DNA of 64,000 nt from Chryseobacterium culicis (GTDB lineage Bacteria > Bacteroidota > Bacteroidia > Flavobacteriales > Weeksellaceae), in assembly GCF_002979755.1 (NCBI RefSeq), contig NZ_PCPP01000007.1:1-64000 (forward strand), in the 5' to 3' direction. This document shows, in pieces, positions 1-9,900 of the stretch. The position numbers and the translations under genes are program-made. A model generated the notes under the pieces. The model saw only the letters and a program-made list of their open reading frames with translations, had not been told where the DNA came from and made no database searches. Position 1 is the stretch's first letter. Every line of letters begins with the position of its first letter.

Positions 1-19
1 AACACCCAGACTCATCAAT

Positions 20-70
20 AATGAGTAATATCCAACGTATGCTATCATTACTTATTACCCATTACTCATT
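20..70. repeat. Imperfect palindromic intergenic repeat
   Basis: The arms AATGAGTAAT (20-29) and ATTACTCATT (61-70) are perfect 10-base inverted repeats around a 31-base spacer, and the right arm is extended by a second ATTACTCAT-like unit. The first 204 bases hold no gene. A weak -7-like TAACTTAG lies at about 161-168, ahead of the first gene. Function is unknown; it resembles the short palindromes scattered through flavobacterial intergenic DNA. Confidence 0.5.
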
Positions 71-204
71 ACTCATCCATTTATCTATATTACTCTGAAG
101 TGATCAGTTAACTTTTATTCAAATAGCGGGGATTTTTTATTTTTTAATTCGAAAATTGTGTAACTTAGTAACATCAAATGATTACGAATCTAAAGATATA
201 TACT

Positions 205-1371
205 ATGAAAAAACATTTATTCCCTTTATTTTTACTGCTATTAGGTGTGAATGCACAAGCTCAACAGGATTTCTTTGCGATTACAGGAAAAGAGAGTCAG
301 AGTATTACGTTCAATGATTTCCGTGCAATTGATGGGATTAACGGAACTTCAGGAGAGAAGTATTTTACAGCAGATTCTTCAGCCAAAGTATTTTCGCAAA
401 CCAGAAAAGGGGTTGTAGCGGAAGACAAAAATTCTTACAGCAATTCTCAAGCCGTAACTTTAGCAGCTCTTGCATATGATTCTTCGAATAATAATCTGGT
501 GTATATGCCAATGTTTTCATCGAATATCTATGTATTGAATCCCCAGACAAAGGAAATCACTTTAGTGGAAAATAATGTTGCAAGAGTATCATCATGCGAT
601 ATTAACTCTCATATTACCAGAATGACATCCGGATATAACGGGAAAATTTATGCGGTAAATAATGCAGGAACACAGTTTTTGGAAATCAGCAGAAAGGGTG
701 AACAATACATAGTGAATGACCTTGGAATTATTAAAGATGATAGCTCTAATGGACGAAATTCATTTACAGCGATGGAAACTGGATTTGGAGGTGATATGAT
801 TGCTGATGCGGATAATAACTTTTATGTTTTCGCTGCTTCAGGAAATGTTTTTAAAGTTCTTACAAAAGATTTGAAAGCTAAATTTATCGGTAAAATATCA
901 GGTATTCCAGATAACTATTCAGTAAATGGCTCTGCAGTAAATGCTCAGGGCAAAATTGTAATAGCGAGTGCAAAAGGAGGTGCTTTATACGAGGTAGATC
1001 TGGCAACTTTACAAGCTAAGCAGCTTCCGGGAGAACAGGGACTGCATATTTATGATTTGGCAAGTAAATATTTTGCTAACGATAAATCTTCAATACCCAA
1101 TAGTCTGAACGCCAATCTTGATATTTATCCAACAAGAGTAGATGAACACTATATCAACGTTCATGTTAATAATAATGTAAAAGGTAGTATTAAACTGAAC
1201 ATTTTCGATATGGCTGGTAAAAATGTAATGATTCAGAATCTGTCTGTGAAAGATGGCTCATTAGATGAAAAAGTATATCTTAATGGACTGGTGGCCGGAG
1301 CTTATATTGTAAATATAGCTGATGAATCAGGAAAAATACTATTCAATAAAAAAATTCTGGTAACAAGATAA
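205..1371 (+). CDS. Secreted T9SS type A sorting domain protein
   Basis: A 388-residue exported protein of unknown specific function. I use the ATG at 205, not the in-frame one at 178, because it starts directly at MKKHLFPLF, followed by a hydrophobic stretch and an AQA|QQ-like signal peptidase site near residue 20. The middle holds repeated beta-strand units of the GKIYAVN / NNFYVF type, suggesting a beta-propeller. The last roughly 80 residues form a type IX secretion C-terminal domain: a YPTRV opening, a FDMAGK strand, LVAGAYIVNI and a KKILV tail. From the known family, such proteins cross the outer membrane through the T9SS and are released or surface-anchored. It is monocistronic, followed by a hairpin terminator. 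The ligand or enzymatic role cannot be read from the sequence. Confidence 0.85.
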   Translation: MKKHLFPLFLLLLGVNAQAQQDFFAITGKESQSITFNDFRAIDGINGTSGEKYFTADSSAKVFSQTRKGVVAEDKNSYSNSQAVTLAALAYDSSNNNLVYMPMFSSNIYVLNPQTKEITLVENNVARVSSCDINSHITRMTSGYNGKIYAVNNAGTQFLEISRKGEQYIVNDLGIIKDDSSNGRNSFTAMETGFGGDMIADADNNFYVFAASGNVFKVLTKDLKAKFIGKISGIPDNYSVNGSAVNAQGKIVIASAKGGALYEVDLATLQAKQLPGEQGLHIYDLASKYFANDKSSIPNSLNANLDIYPTRVDEHYINVHVNNNVKGSIKLNIFDMAGKNVMIQNLSVKDGSLDEKVYLNGLVAGAYIVNIADESGKILFNKKILVTR

Positions 1372-1398
1372 TAGAGTCCTATGACTCAGAATATAAAG

Positions 1399-1429
1399 AC
1401 CTTTTCAAATTGTTTTGAGAAGGTTTTTT
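1399..1429 (+). terminator. Rho-independent terminator after the T9SS cargo gene
   Basis: ACCTTTTCAAA and TTTTGAGAAGGT pair around a short loop and are followed by six T residues. It closes the transcription unit of the upstream secreted protein. Confidence 0.8.
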
Positions 1430-1497
1430 AATGATTATTTGATCTTCAATAAGTTTTATTTTTCGATATTAAAATGTACTTTTATAAAAAAATATAG

Positions 1498-4149
1498 ATG
1501 AAACTATACTTTAATGTAGGATATGTTGTAAAAGCAGGAGAAAATTTGCAGCTGGTATTTGGTGAAGATGAGAATGCCTTACATATCCATACTATGTTTT
1601 ATGCGGAGAATGGTGTATGGAAATGTGAAGTAGACTATTTCTCAAAATTCATTTCTTATCATTATCGCGTGGTGGATGAAAAAGGAAATGTATTAAGAGA
1701 AGAATTTGTGGGACATCATTTGAGTTTCCCCCATAATTATAAGGAGTTTATCATTTTTGACGAATGGAATAACAAAAACTTTCCTGAGAATTATTTAAAC
1801 AATAAAATCCTTTACAATAAACTGCATGATTTTGTTCCCGATAAAGTGACAGTTTTAAAAAAACATACCCATCTATTCAGAATAGAGGCTCCTATTTATA
1901 ATCCAGACTGGAGGATTGTCCTTTTTGGAAGTACAGCATCTTTAGGAAATTGGAACTATGACAAAGTTGTTCATCTGCATCAGACTGATTTTGGGATGTG
2001 GGAAACGTCTGTTGAAATTCCTGAAAATGAATTTATCCAATTTAAATATTGTATTTACGATACCCAAGAAAACAGGGTTATAGATGTAGAAACAGGTGAA
2101 AACAGATTTACCGTGGCCAATCCATTGAATGATGTGCTGCAGATTGTTTCCAACCATTATTTTAGATTTAAAGGATATCAGATGTACCACGATGCCGGCG
2201 TTGCAGTTCCGGTATTCTCTCTGAGAAGCGAGGATGGATTTGGGGTAGGTGAATTTGCAGATATTAAAAAACTGGCAGATTGGACAAAAGAAACCAATCT
2301 TGGTATTATTCAGATTCTTCCGATTAATGATACAACAGCGAATTATTCATGGACAGATTCCTATCCATATGCTGCCGTATCCGTATATGCTTTACACCCA
2401 CAGTATATTTCTTTAGAAAACCTTGATTATTCTTTACCGAAAGAATTAGTTAATGAATATCTGTCTGAAAAAGAGAAATTAAACACTTTGGATCTGATCG
2501 ATTATGAAAAGATGATCGAAAGCAAATGGAAATATCTTACAGCAGTTTTCAATAAGGAAAAAGACAAAATTTATAAGGATAGAAACTTCAAAAAATTCAT
2601 TAAGGATAATGAATACTGGCTTGTTCCTTATTCAGCTTTCTGTGTTTTAAGAGATAAATATAAGACCCCGAATTTCAACGAGTGGAAAACCCACAAAAAA
2701 TATATTGCAGGAAAGATCTTACAGTTTTTTACAACGAAAAATAAAGATTATGATACCTCAATGCTTCATGCCTGGGTACAGTATCAATTGCATATACAAC
2801 TTAAAGATGCCGTTGATTATACCCATAACCTGGGAGTTTCGTTGAAGGGAGATCTTCCCATCGGTATCTATAGATATTCTGTAGAAGCCTGGACAGAACC
2901 GGAATTATTCGGAATGGATTTCCAGGCTGGGGCACCTCCTGACCAGTTTACAGAGCTGGGGCAAAACTGGGAATTCCCAACGTACAACTGGGAAGCCATG
3001 AAAGCAGACGACTACAGATGGTGGAAAAATAGGTTCAAAGCTCTTGAACAGTATTTTGATGCCATGAGAATTGACCATATTTTAGGCTTCTTCAGAATAT
3101 GGAGGATGCCTATTTCTGCCGTACAAGGAATTTTAGGATACTTTTATCCCGCTGTTCCTATTGTTGTAGAGGAATTTAAGGCTTGGCAGATTCCATTCAA
3201 TTTTAACAGGTACTGTAAGCCTTTTATCAACAACGAGGTATTATGGGAATATTTTGGAGAAGAAAATGGAAAAGCCCTTGAATTTATGAACCGTAATGAA
3301 GACGGTACTTATACTTTCAAAGAAGAGTTTGATACCCAAAGAAAGCTAGTCAACTTTTTTAAGAAAAAATCATATGGTGCTCTTGAAGAAAAACTGGTTT
3401 CTCTGTGCGCCAATGTTTTGTTTTTAACAGAAGAAAGAAATGGGAAAACGGTTTACCATCCTAGATTCAATGTTTACAATACAGAGTCTTATAAATACCT
3501 TCCGGAATCCGAACAGAAAAGCATTTATGATTTGTACCACGACTATTTCTTCAGGAGACAGGATCATTTATGGTTTGAAAAAGCTATGGAAAAACTTCCG
3601 GTTATTCTGAATGCCACCAAAATGCTGATCTGTGGGGAAGATTTGGGAATGGTTCCTGCCTGCGTACCTGTTGTGATGGATGAATTGGCCATTATAGCAC
3701 TTAAGGTACAAAGAATGCCTGCCGAAAATATACCATTCTATAATCCTAAGAATGCCAATTATATGAATGTGGTAACTGCTTCTTCCCACGACAGTTCAAC
3801 CTTGAGACAGTGGTGGAAAGAAGATCGTGTACTTACCCAGAAATATTATAATCAGCAGCTGATACAATATGGAAGAGCTCCTGAAGAGCTGAACCCTCAC
3901 CTTGCAGAAATCATTATGAAGCAGCATTTATATAATGAGGCTATGCTTGCTATATTCCCGATTCAGGAATTCTTTGCAACAGATATAGAACTTACCAATA
4001 AAAAAATGGATAACGAAAGAATTAACAATCCTGCCGTTTTTCCACATTACTGGCGCTATAGAATGCACATAAAGCTGGAAGACCTGAAAGAGAAAAAATC
4101 TTTCAATAACAAAATTGCTCATTGGATAAAAGATAGTGGGAGGATGTAA
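1498..4149 (+). CDS. malQ: 4-alpha-glucanotransferase (GH77, DPE2-like) with two CBM20 domains
   Basis: Cytoplasmic amylomaltase of 883 residues. It should transfer alpha-1,4-glucan segments between maltooligosaccharides or glycogen and glucose or maltose. Residues about 1-110 and 125-215 look like two CBM20-type starch-binding domains (FGSTASLGNWN is typical). The GH77 barrel follows from about 230. Catalytic residues can be placed: nucleophile Asp526 in RIDHILGFF, acid/base Glu714 in CGEDLGM, and Asp765 in SSHDSS. The length and the double CBM match plant DPE2-type enzymes rather than the roughly 500-residue MalQ. There is no signal peptide. No glycogen or maltose genes lie next to it; it stands alone between terminators. 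The gene symbol is given by family; the DPE2-like subtype is inferred. Confidence 0.93.
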   Translation: MKLYFNVGYVVKAGENLQLVFGEDENALHIHTMFYAENGVWKCEVDYFSKFISYHYRVVDEKGNVLREEFVGHHLSFPHNYKEFIIFDEWNNKNFPENYLNNKILYNKLHDFVPDKVTVLKKHTHLFRIEAPIYNPDWRIVLFGSTASLGNWNYDKVVHLHQTDFGMWETSVEIPENEFIQFKYCIYDTQENRVIDVETGENRFTVANPLNDVLQIVSNHYFRFKGYQMYHDAGVAVPVFSLRSEDGFGVGEFADIKKLADWTKETNLGIIQILPINDTTANYSWTDSYPYAAVSVYALHPQYISLENLDYSLPKELVNEYLSEKEKLNTLDLIDYEKMIESKWKYLTAVFNKEKDKIYKDRNFKKFIKDNEYWLVPYSAFCVLRDKYKTPNFNEWKTHKKYIAGKILQFFTTKNKDYDTSMLHAWVQYQLHIQLKDAVDYTHNLGVSLKGDLPIGIYRYSVEAWTEPELFGMDFQAGAPPDQFTELGQNWEFPTYNWEAMKADDYRWWKNRFKALEQYFDAMRIDHILGFFRIWRMPISAVQGILGYFYPAVPIVVEEFKAWQIPFNFNRYCKPFINNEVLWEYFGEENGKALEFMNRNEDGTYTFKEEFDTQRKLVNFFKKKSYGALEEKLVSLCANVLFLTEERNGKTVYHPRFNVYNTESYKYLPESEQKSIYDLYHDYFFRRQDHLWFEKAMEKLPVILNATKMLICGEDLGMVPACVPVVMDELAIIALKVQRMPAENIPFYNPKNANYMNVVTASSHDSSTLRQWWKEDRVLTQKYYNQQLIQYGRAPEELNPHLAEIIMKQHLYNEAMLAIFPIQEFFATDIELTNKKMDNERINNPAVFPHYWRYRMHIKLEDLKEKKSFNNKIAHWIKDSGRM

Positions 4150-4187
4150 ATTTAACACCTGATTATCAATGAGTTAATAATATTTTA

Positions 4188-4224
4188 AAAGAAGTTTGAT
4201 CTTATGATTTAACTTCTTTTTTTT
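4188..4224 (+). terminator. Terminator after malQ
   Basis: AAAGAAGTT pairs with AACTTCTTT across about 17 bases and runs into a T-tract. Confidence 0.7.
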
Positions 4225-4288
4225 ATTTGTATCAAAAAGATAGAATTAAGATATTCTGCTATATATTAACCAATTAACGACTATAGAG

Positions 4289-5281
4289 ATGAAAAAAATA
4301 TTTTTGGGATTAGCTCTTGGGTTAGGCGTTTTGACGTCGGCTCAGCAGTATCCGAATAATGGTTGGGATGATGATGGTTATTATCAGAATGATGGAGGTT
4401 ATTACAACGATGAAGATGACAGGAATTATTTCCCTGACGATTATTATTACAATTATCCTCAGGACTATTATCCAAGTAATTATTACCAAAGCTACTATAA
4501 CGACTACAGAGGAAGTATTATTAATATCGACTGGAACGGATTTTTCGTACAGAACAGATTAAGCAGATGGCAGGTAGATCAGATTATGAGATTGAATAAT
4601 CTGTATGCAAGTTTTACAGTATGGAATAATTTCTATAGATATAATCCGGATAGATGGTATTATGACAGGTTTTATGCTTTGGAAAGAATCTTAGGACCAA
4701 GAGTATTTGTTGTTTTCCAAAATAACTATTACAGAGGTTCCAGCCCGATTGTATATTTCCAGAATTACAGAAGATCCTATTATGTTCCGAGATATACGGT
4801 AATGCCTAGATACAGAAATATCAATATCAATATTTACAGGGTAGACCGATCAAGATTCCGCAGAATGGATAACCCTACTTTTGATATTATCAGAAGAGAC
4901 AGCAGACCTGACAATGGTTTCCGAAACACAAGAAGTAATGGAGATAATGGTGGATTCCGTGGTAATAGCGGAAGTAACAATAATTCAGGTTTCAGAAATG
5001 ACAATAACGGAGGATTCAGAAACAACAATGGAGGTGGTTTCAGAGGAAATTCTGATAATGGAGGAAACAGAGGGAATTCAGATAATGGAGGCTTCAGAAA
5101 TAACAATGGAGGTGGTTTCAGAGGAAATAATGAAGGAAGAGAAGCTCCGAAAAGAGAAAATAATGGCGGATTCAGAGGAAATAATGGAGGCTTCAGACAG
5201 AAATCTGAAAATGCTGCTCCAAGACAAGAGAACCGTGGTAATAGCGGTGGCGGCTTTAGAGGCAGTTTAGTTAGGAATTAA
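4289..5281 (+). CDS. Secreted Tyr/Asp- and Gly/Asn/Phe/Arg-repeat protein
   Basis: Unrecognised 330-residue protein. It starts with a clear signal peptide (MKKIFLGLALGLGVLTSA, cleavage before QQ). Residues about 20-70 are very rich in Tyr, Asp and Asn. Residues about 75-190 are an aromatic and Arg-rich region (RWYYDRFYALE, RVFVVFQNNYY) that looks folded. From about 205 to the end it is low-complexity, with repeated GGFRGN / GGFRNNNGG units and no Cys. It is likely periplasmic or extracellular. The folded middle is reminiscent of small conserved secreted proteins of flavobacteria, but I cannot name a domain. The repeat tail could bind polysaccharide, nucleic acid or surface; that is speculation. 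It sits in its own unit between two terminators. Confidence 0.8.
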   Translation: MKKIFLGLALGLGVLTSAQQYPNNGWDDDGYYQNDGGYYNDEDDRNYFPDDYYYNYPQDYYPSNYYQSYYNDYRGSIINIDWNGFFVQNRLSRWQVDQIMRLNNLYASFTVWNNFYRYNPDRWYYDRFYALERILGPRVFVVFQNNYYRGSSPIVYFQNYRRSYYVPRYTVMPRYRNININIYRVDRSRFRRMDNPTFDIIRRDSRPDNGFRNTRSNGDNGGFRGNSGSNNNSGFRNDNNGGFRNNNGGGFRGNSDNGGNRGNSDNGGFRNNNGGGFRGNNEGREAPKRENNGGFRGNNGGFRQKSENAAPRQENRGNSGGGFRGSLVRN

Positions 5282-5309
5282 TTTTCATATATTATATTTA
5301 AGTGGTGTG

Positions 5310-5340
5310 AAGGGCAGGTTTTTATAATCTGTCCTTTTTT
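5310..5340 (+). terminator. Terminator after the repeat protein
   Basis: AAGGGCAG and CTGTCCTT form a stem with one G-U pair, followed by T6. Confidence 0.7.
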
Positions 5341-5466
5341 GTTGTTTTATTAATTTATTTTAGTTAAAATTTAACATTATTTATGAATTTGTTAATTTAA
5401 CTTATGTTTTAATCCATAATCAAAAAGATATAATAACAAAATAACAATTAATTAAATTTTAAAAAG

Positions 5467-5916
5467 ATGAAAAAATTAGTTTTAGCAATAGCATTTATCG
5501 GAATGGGAAGTTTTGCCATGGCACAACAAACAACAACTCCACAAGACAGACAGGCAAGAGCCGTTGAAATGAAGCAGAGAATGGAACAGAAACAACAGGA
5601 ACGTTTGGATCAGATGCAAAAAGATCTTAATCTTAACCCATCTCAGGTAGCTCAGATAAAAACGCTTCAGGATAAAAGAAAAGCTGAAATGAAGGCGGAA
5701 TTCGACAAGAATAAGGTAGACAGACAAGCTAAAATGCAGGAAATGCAGGCCAAAAGAGCACAAATGGATACTGATATGAAAAAAATCCTTACTCCTGATC
5801 AATATGATAAATGGCAGGCTGACAGAAAAGCAAAAGCAGAGAAAATGAAGATGGCTATGAAAGAAAGAAGAATGATGAAAAAGCCGATGAATACGGGAAC
5901 TGCTGAAGTAAAATAA
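5467..5916 (+). CDS. Spy/CpxP-like periplasmic protein
   Basis: Small 149-residue exported protein with a signal peptide of about 19 residues (cleavage after FAMA). The mature part is almost wholly charged helix rich in Lys, Glu, Gln and Met. It carries two LTxxQ-like sites, LNLNPSQ near residue 56 and LTPDQ near 107, the hallmark of the Spy/CpxP fold. From the known family, such proteins are envelope chaperones or sensors of envelope or metal stress, acting in the periplasm. No sensor kinase or metal efflux gene lies beside it, so the specific role is open. It has its own terminator. Low-complexity helix makes family assignment moderate. Confidence 0.72.
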   Translation: MKKLVLAIAFIGMGSFAMAQQTTTPQDRQARAVEMKQRMEQKQQERLDQMQKDLNLNPSQVAQIKTLQDKRKAEMKAEFDKNKVDRQAKMQEMQAKRAQMDTDMKKILTPDQYDKWQADRKAKAEKMKMAMKERRMMKKPMNTGTAEVK

Positions 5917-5946
5917 CAGCTTGTAATTTTAGTTTTTTAATGTGTT

Positions 5947-5973
5947 AAGGATGGATGTTTTTCCATCCTTTTT
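5947..5973 (+). terminator. Terminator after the Spy-like gene
   Basis: AAGGATGGA and TTCCATCCTT form a near-perfect stem followed by TTTTT. Confidence 0.85.
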
Positions 5974-5994
5974 GTATTAATTTTCTTTAAAACT

Positions 5995-6025
5995 TTTGAT
6001 TTCGGGCTTTTATTCCCTATTTTTG
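5995..6025 (+). promoter_or_regulatory. Flavobacterial promoter of the ferritin gene
   Basis: TTTG at 5995-5998 and TATTTTTG at 6018-6025 are separated by 19 bases, an exact match to the Bacteroidota consensus TTTG-N19-TAnnTTTG. Transcription should start near 6032. This rules out the longer in-frame start at 5996 for the ferritin gene, because that start lies inside the promoter. Confidence 0.8.
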
Positions 6026-6043
6026 AATATAAATTTAATACTT

Positions 6044-6553
6044 ATGGTTAGCGAAAAAATTGCAAAATTAATTAACGAACAAATTGCCCACGAACAATAC
6101 GCTGCTCAATATTATCTTTCAATGTCTGCATGGTTTTCTGGAAAAGATCTGGATGGAATTGCCAACTATTTCAGAGTGCAGAGCAAAGAAGAATTGATGC
6201 ATGCTGATAAAATGTTTGATTATTTGAATGATGTAGGCGGGGAAATTATCATCGGAGAAATTCCAAAACCTCCACATGAGTTTGAAAATGCAACCGATAT
6301 TTTTGAAAAAGCATTGGCCCATGAGAAAATAGTAACTAAAAGTATTTTCAATATTGTAAAGAATGCTAACGAAGAGGGAGATTTTGCAACAACATCATTC
6401 CTGCAGTGGTTTATCAACGAACAGGTAGAAGAAGAAGCGAGTGCTTCTCAATACGTAACAAAAATCAAAATGGTATGCGATAATCCATCCGCATTATACC
6501 TTTTTGACCAGGAATTGTCTCAGAGAGTATTTACTCCCACTACAACAGCTTAA
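6044..6553 (+). CDS. ftnA: Non-heme ferritin
   Basis: Iron-storage ferritin of 169 residues, the usual length. It oxidises Fe(II) at a diiron centre and stores the mineral inside a 24-subunit cytoplasmic shell. The four-helix bundle shows ligands in the expected places: Glu in the first helix (NEQIAHEQYAAQYY), the ExxH pair in KEELMHADKMFDY, and Glu/Gln clusters in helix C (NEQVEEEASA). The start at 6044 is chosen because the promoter lies just upstream and because family members begin directly with the lysine-rich first helix. It forms a single-gene unit closed by a hairpin. No Fur-type box was evident to me. Confidence 0.95.
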   Translation: MVSEKIAKLINEQIAHEQYAAQYYLSMSAWFSGKDLDGIANYFRVQSKEELMHADKMFDYLNDVGGEIIIGEIPKPPHEFENATDIFEKALAHEKIVTKSIFNIVKNANEEGDFATTSFLQWFINEQVEEEASASQYVTKIKMVCDNPSALYLFDQELSQRVFTPTTTA

Positions 6554-6577
6554 GATTGAAAATTCTTCAAAATATTA

Positions 6578-6607
6578 AACCGTTATCCTCTGGAATAGCG
6601 GTTTTTT
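6578..6607 (+). terminator. Terminator after ferritin
   Basis: ACCGTTAT pairs imperfectly with AATAGCGGT, followed by T6. Confidence 0.75.
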
Positions 6608-6625
6608 ATTATATAATGATAAAAT

Positions 6626-6847
6626 CTATCTCTTAGGAGTTTGTCTTTGTAATCTCACCGCAGAAATAAAAACTACAGCTCCTAATACAAAACTTAGAAA
6701 CAGTGATTTTACAATGTTTTCAGTTGGTAAATAATGATCATCTTCTGTAACAGGAGGATCTAAACAATCAACAATATTATAAATGACCATGGCAGAAAAT
6801 AACATCATGATCAGACTTATTGCAAAGGAATTTAAATATATTCTCAT
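6626..6847 (-). CDS. Small two-helix membrane protein of unknown function
   Basis: A 73-residue ORF lying between the ferritin terminator and the helicase gene, antisense to nothing else. It has two hydrophobic segments, about residues 8-27 and 47-66, joined by an acidic loop with PPVTEDD, and ends in a basic tail RLQRQTPKR. That topology and the absence of an overlapping better frame make it a plausible real gene. No family is recognised and there is no adjacent partner that explains it. Confidence 0.55.
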   Translation of the reverse strand: MRIYLNSFAISLIMMLFSAMVIYNIVDCLDPPVTEDDHYLPTENIVKSLFLSFVLGAVVFISAVRLQRQTPKR

Positions 6848-6980
6848 GGTTGGCTAGTTGTAATCAAATATAATCAAAGACTATATTTTTATTCGTACAA
6901 AATAAAAATAGTTAATCCTTTTATATTTTGAAGGGTTTTTTATGAGAATTATTATAGTAACCTTTCGGTAATGTATAGAG

Positions 6981-9900
6981 TTATAGATAAATAATCTGAG
7001 TTTTAAGAACTTTTTTGCCCAGACGCTCCAGAATATTTTTATATCCTTCTACCTGCGCTTCATCCTTAGCCTTTTGTTCACCGGTTTTAAAATCTACAAT
7101 GATATAGCCTTCCGGACCCTTTAAAATACGGTCTGGTCTGAATATATGGCTTTCTCCTTTTTCAGAGATCATAATATCTTTTTCGTTGATTACTTCCCAT
7201 TTCTCATCAAAGAACTCTGCGTAAGTTCTGACAATTTCCTGTAGGGTAACCTGTATTTCATTTTTCTCTTCCAGTGTAATTTGTCCTTCTAAAGCATATC
7301 CGTCCAAAACCTTGATGATATCCTTCTCAGTATTGATTTTTGATAAAAGCTCATGGACAAAAAGCCCGATTCTTACCTTTTCATTTCGTACCTGATAATT
7401 TTTTGACGGCGTAGCAATCTTGATAGAAGTACTTTTTTCATTGACATTTTTCAGATCTTGAATATTCTGGGTTTTAAATAATGAACTTTTATCTTTAGAA
7501 TGTTTCTTCAGCATCTCAGGATTTATTTCATACACATCAAATTCATCAGTCTGTTCCGCGTTTTTTGTCTGAAGGAATTCTAAAATTTCCAGATTGTTAG
7601 ACGTTTTATTTGCCTTTTGCAGATAGAAAAACAGCTGTTCAACAGGCCTCGTGGTAGCTACATACTGCAGACACAATCTGTCAATCAGGTTTTTGTAAGC
7701 ATTTTTACTGTTGAAAAACAGAATCTCATCATCATAGGCTTCCAGATTTTTGCTGAACTGATTGATATTCACTGATTTTAATGCTTCACTTTCATTCGTA
7801 TCAAACCAGTTGGTAAATTCACTGTCACGGTTTTTATTCATCATAGGAATAAAAACAATGGGAAATTCCAGACCTTTAGACTTGTGAATGGTCATGATTT
7901 GTATGGCATCAATATTTTCCGAAGCCTGTATGGTGTAGGAAGAAGCTTCTTCATCCCAATATTTCAAAAACTCTTTGGTACTGGCACCTGCATTCTGCGT
8001 GAAATTGAAAAGCATTTCCAGAAAGTTCAGTAAAAAGTCTGTCTCTTTGTTTTCAACAGAAAATTCATTGATGTAATATTCAATGAAATTATACAGATTG
8101 AATCTCGGGAAATTATCCTGTTTAAGCTGCAGTAAATATTTCTCCTGAATGAATTGTAATATTTCTTCATGCCCCTCAATATTCAGAATTTCTTTCATCC
8201 CAAAAGTGAAATCAGGCATATGAATTTTCCCCAGTGTGTTCAGATGATACATCATCATGATCAGGCAGGTTTTATTCTTAGGATTGAGTTCCCAACGGAG
8301 GAACTCTATAACAGCCTTTAAAGTATTGGAAAGTTCCAGCGTAAGACCCTTATCAGAGATTGTTTTAATATTGGTTTCCTCTCCCTTATACTTAACCTTT
8401 AAATTTCCCAGTTTTTGGGAATAGCTGAAAATATCAAAATTTCCGCGGCAAAGGATCGTAATATCGGAGAATTTAAAGCCATTATCCAGACATTCCTGGA
8501 TATCTTTTTGCATTCTTTCCGAAGTATCAGTATAAAATTCTTCATTCGTAAGATTTTCGATCAGATTTACCTTTACCCGTCCATCTATTTTGGATTTTGG
8601 ATTTTGCTCAGCATCTGCCCCGAAAATATTCTTATGCTCTTCCAGCAGTCCTTCAGAATGAAAACGATACAATTCATTATTGAACTGTACAATGTTTCTT
8701 GCACTTCTCCAGTTGTCTTTTAATACCAGAAGATCGGCCTCTTTAGGGGAGAACTCTTTTTTGTTGATAATATCCAGCATCAACTTACTTTCTCCACCAC
8801 GGAATCTGTAAATACTTTGCTTGGGATCACCTACCAATGTGAATGAAGTATACTCTGTAGAAACACTGTGATCTCTCAGCGGAACAAAATTCTGCCACTG
8901 CAGTTCCGATGTATCCTGAAACTCATCAAAAAAATAATGCTGAAACTGTGCGCCTACTTTTTCGTAAATAAAAGCTGAAGGTTCATTTTTAAGATTTTCA
9001 TTAATCAGGATATTAAACTTAGAAAGAAGAACAAGATCATTTTCCTCCTCAATTTTTTGAAGTTCATCCTGAATATCTTTATTAACCTTTAAAGGAAGAA
9101 GAGCAGACAAAACTTTCTCTTTCTTCTGAGTCTCAATGTACAGAACAATAAGTTTCATCCTATTGTCAAGAAGCTGATCAAGAATCTCCAAAATATCGGA
9201 CTCCTTATGCTTTGATTTTGAAGAAGCTCCTTTCCTGTAATTGTTGATCACAGATTCTTCCTGGGTGGTTGGAAAAGGAAAACCTGCCCTTTTCTGTTGA
9301 TAAAAATCGATGACCTTAGTAAAGAAGCCTCCGATTCCATTTTTACCCTGAGCAAAATCTTCAATTTCTATATTTCTTGATTTGAATAATTCAATGGAAT
9401 GGGCTGCCAGCTCAGCAGATTGCTTTTTGTTTTGTACGATTTCTTTACGGAGCGTATTCTTTATATTCTCATAATTGGCATCGTCAAAACTTTTGTTGCT
9501 TTTCAGATGTTCGTAGTGAATATCCTTTACAAATTCCTTAGCCGAATCATAAAGGTTTTTATTAAGATTAATCCTTTCATTGTTTTCAAGACTATAGTCT
9601 ACATAATCCATGAAAGAATTGGAAATCTTTTCATTCTCACCGATCTGATCCAGCATTTTATCAACTGCTTCTATCAGAAATGGTTCAGCTTCAATTTCAA
9701 GATTGAAATTTTTAGCCAGTCCCAGTTCATAAGAAAAGCTTCTTACCAGCCTTGAATTAAAACGGTCAATCGTTCCGATATTCAATGTGGAATAATTGTG
9801 GAGAACATAGTCAAGCAATTTTTTTGAACGGTGGTGAAGTTCATCAATGGTAATTTTTAAGCCCTGTTCTTCAAATGCTTTCTGGATATTTTTCAGATCC

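Noticed and set aside
4900..5260. Periodic short repeats that could suggest a CRISPR or minisatellite.
   Set aside because: The periodicity follows codons of GGFRGN-type peptide repeats, with no spacers of uniform length.
4881..5270. A 129-codon plus-strand ORF and an opposing minus-strand ORF (4834-5106) within the Gly/Asn repeat gene.
   Set aside because: They are frame shadows of the repeat-rich coding sequence, with periodic Met/Glu/Val composition and no start signals. The signal-peptide frame at 4289 is the real gene.
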